Positions 1-5,766 of a stretch of DNA of 6,019 nucleotides are shown in pieces. The translations under genes and the position numbers were made by a program. The notes beneath the pieces were generated by a model. The model worked only from the letters and a program-made list of their open reading frames with translations, was not told where the DNA came from and ran no database searches. The DNA comes from an uncultured Acidimicrobiaceae bacterium (lineage in GTDB: Bacteria > Actinomycetota > Acidimicrobiia > Acidimicrobiales > UBA8592): NCBI GenBank assembly GCA_913031515.1, contig CAJWET010000105.1, positions 1 through 6,019 on the forward strand, written 5' to 3'. Each line of letters opens with the position of its first letter. The stretch's first letter is position 1.

Positions 1-23
1 CAGGTATCTCCATACAGGCTGCC

Positions 24-1688
24 TCAAGTCCTGTAACAGATTCTGTGGTTATGATTAAAATCGATTCCCCAAAAGCCAGGTCTTGGGATATTAAGGGCAC
101 CGTTGTTGAAAATATTGAATGTGATGTCTTCGCCGTCCCCTACGAATGGAACGTCCAGACTTAAGCTTCTCCTCTGCTTATAAACCATTTTGTCTACAAA
201 GATGGCGAAAGCAAATGTCGCTAGTCCAAGGTATAACCCTCTTAATCGCAATGCAGGCAGTGCAACTGCAGCTCCAACTGCTCCCGACACAAGTGCCGCT
301 ACTACAAATGCACTAATTGACATGGATTCTCGACTAGCTATCCCTGTTCCAGTCGTTCCATCAAAAACAGTTACTAAAATGAATACGCCTGCTGCAAAAA
401 TAGAAATAGATGCCCATAACTTGTATCGATTAATTCCAAATGCGGGAAAAACTAAGTAGCCGAAAAGAACGGCGAGAAGCACGGCTAGCGTTGCGAATCC
501 AGCTCCAGTCTCGACTCCCGAACCTACGTCGAATTGGTATGCAGTTATTGCTCCAATCCCAGCGAAAGCAAGAGGTGCTAAATTTATCTCTCCCGCGTAC
601 CCCGTCAATAGGACCATGGAAAGACCAATAATCCCGAAGCTGATTCCTTTTGAAAGACTGAATTCCCATTTATTTTCTAGAATTAGTGAGAATCCCGAAA
701 TAACCGTTACCAGTACTCCACCCCATATGGCGGTGGATTTGATAGAAGGAACCTTGAACGTTTCCTTGTATTTCTCTATTGAACTTCCGCGTAATCTTTC
801 TTGTGGGAGGACTATCAAAATAGCGAAAAGAATTACGACTGGAATTGTTGTACGTAGTTCTGAGAGCCATGGCCATTTTCTTCCAGTTCCTGAAATCCAA
901 TTCCAATACGAAACGGATAGGCCAATAGCTAAACCTCCTACAAAAGTTAACGGAAGGTTCTTTAGTCGACCAAAAATAGCCGCTGCATAGGCATTGACAA
1001 CAAGTAAAGTCAATGCAAGAACGTTCAAACTACCTAGTAGTGGGGATATCAGAATTCCGGCCACAGCTGCCATCATTGCTCCAAAACCCCAACTGAGAAG
1101 CGCTGCCCTATCCGGTCTCCCACCGTTGAGTTGGACTAATTTCCTATTATCTACGACAGCCCGCATGGTGATTCCAATTCGTGTGCTTGTGAGAAGAAAT
1201 CGAAGAAATAGAGCTAGAAGAATTGCGATGGCAACAACTATTGTTTGGTGAGTTGTTATATAGGTGTTTCCGATTGACCATTTTGATTGGCGTCCAAAGA
1301 ATGGTTCGGGAATTCTGGATTCAAGATCCTGCCAAATCCAATTAGTCGCTCCTATGAATGCCAGCATCACCGCAATAGGAATAACTAATTTCGTTGTCTC
1401 ACTGGTGCCCTCTAACCCTCGCATAACTACTAGTTGGAGGAAAATTCCAATGATCGGCGCTACGACAAGTAAAACGAAAAGAATTGCCAATGGCGCGGGC
1501 CATTGTCCACCCCACCCTTCATCCCATCTGAGTTGCCAATAGATGAACGCTGTGAACATTCCTATAGCTCCGTGAGCAAAATTGAATATTCCGGAAGTCG
1601 TGTATGTGACGACAAGGCCCGCTGAAGCAATTGCGTATATAGACCCAATCGCTAACCCAACGACTGTGAACGTAATTAGTTCAGTCAT
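24..1688 (-). CDS. Fused LivH-LivM branched-chain-type ABC permease, LivM half truncated
   Basis: Inner-membrane permease of a Liv-type (HAAT family) ABC importer. Residues 1-300 form a complete LivH half: the N-terminus has the family's GLAIGSIYAI segment and a NFAHGAIGMF motif (about 36-45), and the cytoplasmic coupling loop lies around TRIGITMRAVVDN (169-181). Residues about 345-554 are a LivM half, with GYAGEINLAPLAFAGIGA (363-380) and LPALRLRGLYLGLATFAF (477-494). Fused LivHM permeases are known in Actinobacteria. The ATG at 1688 lies 14 bases after the solute-binding gene's stop and has no clear Shine-Dalgarno, so translation may be coupled. Two oddities: about 50 extra hydrophobic residues sit between the two LivM motifs, and the frame ends at TGA (26-24) just after the PRPGFWGIDF segment. 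A full LivM would continue for roughly 120-150 residues with several membrane helices and the second coupling loop. The family is certain; whether the gene is truly broken or the contig end is faulty is not. Confidence 0.9.
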   Translation of the reverse strand: MTELITFTVVGLAIGSIYAIASAGLVVTYTTSGIFNFAHGAIGMFTAFIYWQLRWDEGWGGQWPAPLAILFVLLVVAPIIGIFLQLVVMRGLEGTSETTKLVIPIAVMLAFIGATNWIWQDLESRIPEPFFGRQSKWSIGNTYITTHQTIVVAIAILLALFLRFLLTSTRIGITMRAVVDNRKLVQLNGGRPDRAALLSWGFGAMMAAVAGILISPLLGSLNVLALTLLVVNAYAAAIFGRLKNLPLTFVGGLAIGLSVSYWNWISGTGRKWPWLSELRTTIPVVILFAILIVLPQERLRGSSIEKYKETFKVPSIKSTAIWGGVLVTVISGFSLILENKWEFSLSKGISFGIIGLSMVLLTGYAGEINLAPLAFAGIGAITAYQFDVGSGVETGAGFATLAVLLAVLFGYLVFPAFGINRYKLWASISIFAAGVFILVTVFDGTTGTGIASRESMSISAFVVAALVSGAVGAAVALPALRLRGLYLGLATFAFAIFVDKMVYKQRRSLSLDVPFVGDGEDITFNIFNNGALNIPRPGFWGIDFNHNHRICYRT

Positions 1689-1702
1689 TGATATTTATGA
1701 GA

Positions 1703-3211
1703 TTACTCAGTTACGAATTTCTGAGAAACTCTGTTCTCATCTAACTGCGCGGCTTCTGACCATTCAGTCGTGAAGGAAGCTGCCCAGCTTTCATCACAGG
1801 CGAATGTCCCTGGTTCGTATGGGAATATTCTCTCATAAGTATCATCAACCAATTCAAGAACTAAACCACATGGTGGCGGCTCATTTACACCTGGATCACT
1901 GGGGACATGCAACCCTCCGCCGGTCCATTCACTAATGGCTGCAGCCTCGTCAAGGACACACTGGCGAGTCAGGTTTGAACCGCATGCTTTGGCTGCTGTC
2001 GCCCAGAGCATGAAAGCAGACGTTGTCTGCATGCCAAGCAGAGCCACTTCACCGCCTGCCGTTTCCATAATGTTGAGGTAATCGTCCACAGCCTTCACAT
2101 AGTCACGTTCTTCAAATGGAACGAAGGAGCTTCGGACGAATGTATTGTTCATCACACCGTCGGAGTTGGCGTTCTTGCAGGCGTTCTCATAGAAGTTTGC
2201 ATCGGTAGTGTAAATAGCCTGAAAGTTGTTTACTGCTGCGGTTGCGCGGAAAGCTTGATAGTTCGGCAAACACGCTCCGGTGAAGTAAACGTGCTTTGCT
2301 CCCGCATCTTTTAACGCTAGGACGAACGGGGTCCAGTCATCTTCACCGTTAATGTTGTATTCCAAATTCACATCAAATTCAAACCCGAGAGAAGGGTAAC
2401 TAGCGAGAACCTTGTCTTTCGTTTCTATGGTCGCCCCGAAATTTCCAAACATTGTTGCCGAGGATTCCACACAATCTGGACAATTCTCTGCTACCCAATG
2501 CGCCATTGACAGTGGAATTCTGTCAGATGGGTTTGGGACAGGTTGGATCATCAATGGCCCATGAGCAGCTGCTGCAGATACTGTCCATGAAGGTATATGC
2601 GCAAGTTCACATTGGACACGTGATTCTTCCCCAAATCCATCAACAGCAAAACCTTCGCCGACCATCATGAACATGCGTGGGCAGGCATCTAACCAAACGG
2701 CTGAAACTTCAAAGAGCTTTGCATCGTAGAGTTCTACTTCTATCTGCCTGCCGTTTATTCCACCGAGAGAGTTGCACTTTTCGACGAATGCCTTAAGTGT
2801 GTCTGTTTGGGTGATATTTAATCCAAGCGCTCCCACGAAGCCTCTGTCATCTCCACCTCCGATGAGAATAGAATCGTCGGTCACTCCTTGAGCTGTGCTC
2901 CCTGAAACATCGCCGGGGTTGCATGGCCACGTGATATCTCCAAATGTTTCATATGCTGGTTCGGTTTCTTCTTCTTGCGTTTCTGGTTCGGTTTCTGGTT
3001 CGGTTTCGTTATCTCCAGCGGTTTCTTCTTCTTGCGTTTCTGGTTGTTCCGAAACCGTTTCCTCAGATTGACCGCTATCTTCAGAGCTGGTTGTTGATGA
3101 TGCAGTCGAGTCAGTTGGCACCTCGTTAACAGTTCTATTACTGCCACCGCAGGCGCTCGAAATGAATGCTAAGCAAATCCAAGGTATTACTAATTTCAGC
3201 ACTGTTCGCAT
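1703..3211 (-). CDS. Liv-type ABC transporter solute-binding lipoprotein
   Basis: Extracytoplasmic receptor (periplasmic-binding-protein-like fold I, Peripla_BP_6 type) for the permease encoded just downstream; it captures the ligand outside the membrane and delivers it to LivHM. The start at 3211 is preferred over an in-frame ATG at 3229: it gives 502 residues, a tight lipoprotein signal (R2, K6, hydrophobic core 7-17, lipobox ISSAC with lipidated Cys21), and a GGGGG purine run 4 bases upstream, while 3229 has no ribosome site. Residues about 24-89 are a Ser/Thr- then Glu/Pro/Thr-rich linker holding a duplicated PETQEEET block (57-64 and 76-83), probably a flexible spacer. The binding domain follows, with the family-typical NSLGGINGRQIEVELYDA near 147-164 and WTGGGLHVPSDPG near the C-terminus. 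About ten further Cys, including a CPDC pair, suggest disulfides. The substrate cannot be read from sequence; this family takes amino acids, aromatic acids and other carboxylates. Confidence 0.93.
   Translation of the reverse strand: MRTVLKLVIPWICLAFISSACGGSNRTVNEVPTDSTASSTTSSEDSGQSEETVSEQPETQEEETAGDNETEPETEPETQEEETEPAYETFGDITWPCNPGDVSGSTAQGVTDDSILIGGGDDRGFVGALGLNITQTDTLKAFVEKCNSLGGINGRQIEVELYDAKLFEVSAVWLDACPRMFMMVGEGFAVDGFGEESRVQCELAHIPSWTVSAAAAHGPLMIQPVPNPSDRIPLSMAHWVAENCPDCVESSATMFGNFGATIETKDKVLASYPSLGFEFDVNLEYNINGEDDWTPFVLALKDAGAKHVYFTGACLPNYQAFRATAAVNNFQAIYTTDANFYENACKNANSDGVMNNTFVRSSFVPFEERDYVKAVDDYLNIMETAGGEVALLGMQTTSAFMLWATAAKACGSNLTRQCVLDEAAAISEWTGGGLHVPSDPGVNEPPPCGLVLELVDDTYERIFPYEPGTFACDESWAASFTTEWSEAAQLDENRVSQKFVTE
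2962..3045. repeat. 27-bp perfect direct repeat in the lipoprotein linker
   Basis: An identical 27-base unit occurs at 2962-2988 and 3019-3045, a 57-base (19-codon) offset, so the reading frame is kept. A 12-base tandem unit, tctggttcggtt, lies between them at 2982-2993 and 2994-3005. On the coding (minus) strand these encode the Glu/Pro/Thr repeats of the linker between the lipid anchor and the binding domain. The pattern fits in-frame slippage or duplication that changes tether length. Confidence 0.85.
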
Positions 3212-3298
3212 GTGACCCCCAATATGCATTAATTATTGTCCGTACATTACACGGGTTTACGAATCGGGTCAGATTTGAACGGATGAATATTTCGTAAG

Positions 3299-4054
3299 TT
3301 AGTCTTTTGGGCGTCGACCTTCTAGAAACTCCTGGCGGGCCCTGTCGCCTTCTCCTGCAAGGTTAAGTTGGAAGGTAAACCCCTGCTCGTACCGATAGCT
3401 TCGACTAACATCTTGAGTGTCTATACCAATTGCTGACCGCTTTGCAGCTCGTATGGTGAGAGATGGTTTTAACGCAATACTGTCAGCTAACTCACGTGCG
3501 GTTGAGCTGAGATCTCCAGCATCGACTACTCGATAAACCGTTCCATAGTCGCGGAGTTCCTCTGCCGGTGCGGTTTCGCATGTGTATAGCATTTGTCTAG
3601 CACGTTGTCGTGGGACAAGGCGCTCCAGGTGTGTGAGCGCTCCTAAAGCACCGTTATCAACTTCTGGCAAGCCAAAGCGGGAACCAGAAGCTGCAACGAT
3701 AATGTCAGCGCATCCCACTAGTCCAACACCAGTCCCTAAGCAATAGTCGTTCACTGCTGCAATGACTGGGACATCGCATTCATTAACCGAACGGAAAGCT
3801 TGATAGCATGCTTCATTGACTTCTAGGATGCCGTCGTGTCCGTCCATCCTTTGTAGCTCCTTGATATCTACACCTGCACAAAATCCGTTACCCGTGGCAG
3901 TGAGAATGAGAGCTGTGATGTCAGGGTTATGGCGGACAGAGTCACAAATCTTTGAGATCTCAAATGTATCGGGAATGTTGAGAGCGTTGACAGGCGGGTT
4001 ATCCATGATTATTTCAAGAACGCCATTGTCATGGCTTACAGTTTGAATCGCCAT
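3299..4054 (-). CDS. Enoyl-CoA hydratase/isomerase family protein, EchA20-like
   Basis: Cytoplasmic crotonase-fold enzyme acting on a CoA thioester; 251 residues is normal for the family. The first oxyanion-hole segment is FCAGVDIKELQR (58-69); the second is NDYCLGTGVGLVGCADIIVA (102-121). FGLPEVDNGALGALTHLERL (127-146) keeps Glu131, equivalent to Glu164 of rat enoyl-CoA hydratase, but the Glu144 position is Gly111, so ordinary syn-hydration is doubtful. From memory, the AGVDIKE-QR, FGLPEV-GALGA-THL-RLVP and C-terminal SYR-EQGFTF-LNLAG segments closely match Mycobacterium tuberculosis EchA20, the hydrolase that opens a ring during steroid C/D-ring breakdown; this could not be checked by alignment. 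The gene follows the thiolase by one base and has a strong AAGGAG site. Being sandwiched between a thiolase-fold enzyme and a transporter supports a catabolic role. Hydrolase or hydratase on another cyclic or branched acyl-CoA is equally possible. Confidence 0.92.
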   Translation of the reverse strand: MAIQTVSHDNGVLEIIMDNPPVNALNIPDTFEISKICDSVRHNPDITALILTATGNGFCAGVDIKELQRMDGHDGILEVNEACYQAFRSVNECDVPVIAAVNDYCLGTGVGLVGCADIIVAASGSRFGLPEVDNGALGALTHLERLVPRQRARQMLYTCETAPAEELRDYGTVYRVVDAGDLSSTARELADSIALKPSLTIRAAKRSAIGIDTQDVSRSYRYEQGFTFQLNLAGEGDRARQEFLEGRRPKD

Positions 4055-4055
4055 A

Positions 4056-5252
4056 TTATCTCCTTGCTATAACTGAACTTCCATGGCCGAACATGCCGTA
4101 ATTGATTGATAACCCAACACTAGCTGAATTTACCTGTCTCTCGCCTGCCTCGCCCCGGAGTTGCCACGTTAGTTCACATACTTGCGCAATGGCTTGTGCT
4201 GGGATCGCTTCGCCAAATGCTCCAAGGCCTCCGGAGGGATTAACCGGAATTCGACCGCCAAGTGACGTGTCACCATTATGCAGAATCTCTCGAGCTTTAC
4301 CTGATTCACATAATCCAATATGTTCATACCAATCCAGTTCATAAGCTGAACTGAGATCATAAACTTCGGCAAAGTCTAAATCTTCGGCTGTTATTCCAGC
4401 TTCCTTATACGCGTGTTGGGCTATCTGGTTTTTAAATGTGTGGGTAGGGTCTCCGCTCATTGCCCATGAGTCTGAGGAGAAATACGGCATATCAATGATG
4501 GCATTTGGGTAGGTAGGTCCAACTGTTGATATCCCCGATATGCGGACAGGACTATCTATACCTTTCTTTTTCGCGTAATCGAGGCTAGAGACGACAAGGG
4601 CAGCTCCACCGTCACTTGTCGTGCATATCTCTAAAAGTCGAAGTGGGTCAGCGACGACTGGTGATGAATTTACGTCGTCAATGGTAAATGTCTTCGAAAA
4701 TCTCGCATTTGGGTTTTTCGAACCGTGTAAGGAGTTTTTGACTTTGACTGCAGCGAAATCATCTTGAGTATCACCGTGCATAGCCATTCTTCTTCTAGCG
4801 AATAATCCAAAATACGCAGGATTGGAAAGTCCCATTAGGCGAAAGCGGAGCCAGTCAACATCTGCTGGCCTATCTCCTGGGACTGGTGCAAACATACCTT
4901 TGGGAACCTGATCAGCTCCCACGACTAGTGCTACGTCACACACTCCGGACAATATCTGAGCACGCGCAATCGACAAGGCAGTTACACCCGAAGCGCAGGC
5001 AGCATAGCTAGAAGCTAATTGGCATCCTTGAAAACCAAGTGCATTTGCGAAGGTCGAACCTGACACCCAACCCGGGTACCCATTTCTTACTGTGTTTGCT
5101 CCAGAAACAAATTGGATTTCTTCCCATTCTACTCCAGCGTCATCAAGTGCTTCCTTAGCAGCGTGAACGCCAATGTCCACGAAGGATTTTCCCAGAAATT
5201 TTCCCCAAGGATGCATACCTGCACCAATGACCGCTATTTCACCGACACTCAT
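4056..5252 (-). CDS. Ltp/SCP-x-type thiolase-fold enzyme (acetyl-CoA acetyltransferase-like)
   Basis: Cytoplasmic thiolase-superfamily enzyme of the lipid-transfer-protein (SCP-x thiolase) group, 398 residues, full length. The N-terminal thiolase domain carries the nucleophile motif SSYAACASGVTAL (81-93) with Cys86; the C-terminal domain begins near 270. Two other canonical sites differ. SCP-x thiolases have an HDCF motif, but here the matching segment is EVYDLSS with Tyr298 and Leu300. The usual GHP-GATG histidine loop is GEAIPAQ (347-353), with Glu348 at the His position. The C-terminal loop reads NYGMFGHGSSV (384-394). The likely role is C-C bond cleavage of a 3-oxo- or 3-hydroxyacyl-CoA in a beta-oxidation-like path; a retro-aldol activity like the Ltp2 steroid side-chain aldolase is possible. 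The start overlaps the DUF35 stop by 4 bases (ATGA), with GGGAG 7-8 bases upstream, so the two are almost certainly co-translated and probably form a complex, as known for Ltp-DUF35 pairs. Confidence 0.92.
   Translation of the reverse strand: MSVGEIAVIGAGMHPWGKFLGKSFVDIGVHAAKEALDDAGVEWEEIQFVSGANTVRNGYPGWVSGSTFANALGFQGCQLASSYAACASGVTALSIARAQILSGVCDVALVVGADQVPKGMFAPVPGDRPADVDWLRFRLMGLSNPAYFGLFARRRMAMHGDTQDDFAAVKVKNSLHGSKNPNARFSKTFTIDDVNSSPVVADPLRLLEICTTSDGGAALVVSSLDYAKKKGIDSPVRISGISTVGPTYPNAIIDMPYFSSDSWAMSGDPTHTFKNQIAQHAYKEAGITAEDLDFAEVYDLSSAYELDWYEHIGLCESGKAREILHNGDTSLGGRIPVNPSGGLGAFGEAIPAQAIAQVCELTWQLRGEAGERQVNSASVGLSINYGMFGHGSSVIARR
4060..4065 (-). promoter_or_regulatory. Shine-Dalgarno AAGGAG for the crotonase gene
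   Basis: AAGGAG lies 5 bases before the ATG at 4054 and within the last codons and stop region of the thiolase gene. It fixes the crotonase start and is the clearest ribosome site in the window, suggesting efficient independent re-initiation at this junction. Confidence 0.8.
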
Positions 5253-5695
5253 TTTGCGCTCCCATTAATAGGATCCCATTTCCACACCATGTACTGATTC
5301 TGGTCATCTTCGTATAAAACATCCAATGTCAATTCGACTTCCATTCCGACATCCATATCCGCTACTTCTACTCCTGGCATCATCTGCCCGCAAATGACCA
5401 TTTCTTCCTTTTCTAGATGAACTGCAGCGATAACAAAAGGCCGAAACGGTTCTTCAGTGATTATATAAGGGAGCGCTGGCGGATAATCTGCTGACGTATA
5501 GCTCCAGACCTTTCCAAATCGACTGAGGAGAATCTCTTCCCTATCGTCATCCTGAATACATGCAGGATCATTACCACCTAAGTTTTTTGGAAAATAGTAA
5601 CTACCACTTGTCCGCCCTTTCCCACCGATGAGGGATGGTGCTGTCGGATCCATCGTGAACAGTCCTTCCACTGCCGGAATGCGATTCTTAACCAT
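5249..5695 (-). CDS. DUF35/OB-fold acyl-CoA-associated protein with degenerate zinc ribbon
   Basis: Small partner protein of the downstream thiolase; 148 residues, normal for stand-alone DUF35 proteins, which have a rubredoxin-like N-terminal zinc ribbon followed by an OB fold. The OB fold is clear from about residue 58 (RFGKVWSYTSADYPP, later EPFRPFVIAAVHLE, VICGQMMPGVEVADMDVGMEVEL, and YEDDQNQYMVWKW near the end). The zinc ribbon region (22-50) keeps the spacing but only one Cys: the first CxxC pair aligns to Gly27 and Ser30, the second to Gly41 and Cys46. I chose the ATG at 5695 because PAVEGLFT (7-14) belongs to the conserved N-terminus of these proteins as I recall them. There is no Shine-Dalgarno, but a -10-like TAGAAT ends 6 bases before the ATG, fitting a leaderless mRNA. 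This is the first gene of the operon. In characterised systems such proteins bind and stabilise Ltp-type aldolases or thiolases. Confidence 0.88.
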   Translation of the reverse strand: MVKNRIPAVEGLFTMDPTAPSLIGGKGRTSGSYYFPKNLGGNDPACIQDDDREEILLSRFGKVWSYTSADYPPALPYIITEEPFRPFVIAAVHLEKEEMVICGQMMPGVEVADMDVGMEVELTLDVLYEDDQNQYMVWKWDPINGSAK

Positions 5696-5707
5696 ACGAG
5701 CATTCTA
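5696..5707 (-). promoter_or_regulatory. Putative leaderless promoter of the DUF35-thiolase-crotonase-Liv operon
   Basis: On the minus strand a -10-like TAGAAT occupies 5707-5702 (5 of 6 to TATAAT) and is followed by six bases and then the ATG at 5695, so transcription would start on or next to the A of the start codon. No good -35 hexamer is visible 16-19 bases upstream. The absence of a ribosome site for this start agrees with a leaderless message, common in Actinobacteria. Prediction only. Confidence 0.5.
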
Positions 5708-5754
5708 GGGTAAGTCGACACTGCTTTGTTGTGACTGAGGGTGATGTGGCTCTG

Positions 5755-5766
5755 TAAGATTGAAGG
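5755..5766 (+). promoter_or_regulatory. Putative leaderless promoter of the HAD phosphatase gene
   Basis: TAAGAT at 5755-5760 (4 of 6 to TATAAT) is followed by six bases and the GTG at 5767, mirroring the geometry on the opposite strand. No consensus -35 lies at 16-19 bases; TTGTGA at 5729-5734 is the nearest candidate but with a 20-base spacer. The GAAGG directly abutting the GTG is too close to serve as a ribosome site. Confidence 0.4.

Noticed and set aside
616..990. 124-codon plus-strand open frame opposite the permease gene
   Set aside because: It lies wholly antisense to well-conserved LivHM sequence, has no recognisable domain or ribosome site, and reads as an arbitrary composition; a shadow of the real gene. 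The same applies to the other short antisense frames across the window.
2962..3045. Possible CRISPR or other non-coding repeat array
   Set aside because: Only two full units, no regular spacers, and the offset is a multiple of three inside a clear coding frame; it is a coding repeat.
2944..3129. Plus-strand frame that looks like a hydrophobic, membrane-type small protein
   Set aside because: It is the antisense of the Glu-rich repeated linker: gaa/gag codons read backwards give Phe/Leu-rich repeats. The hydrophobicity is an artefact of the repeat.
3227..3229. Upstream ATG start for the binding lipoprotein
   Set aside because: It adds MHIGGH before a well-formed lipoprotein signal and has no ribosome site, whereas the ATG at 3211 has a GGGGG run and a normal signal length.
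3232..3237. AATAAT on the minus strand as a -10 for an internal promoter of the binding-protein gene
   Set aside because: The 87-base gap is AT-rich and the spacing to the start is acceptable, but there is no convincing -35 and such hexamers are common by chance; not strong enough to list.
3240..3254. Imperfect palindrome CCGT-N7-ACGG upstream of the binding-protein gene
   Set aside because: Only four paired bases per arm and no T-run after it; too weak for a terminator and unsupported as an operator.
5651..5653. Alternative internal ATG start for the DUF35 protein, preceded by GGAAGGA at about 9 bases
   Set aside because: It would remove the PAVEGLFT segment that I recall as conserved in DUF35 partners of Ltp thiolases; the upstream ATG with the -10 element 6 bases before it is a better fit.
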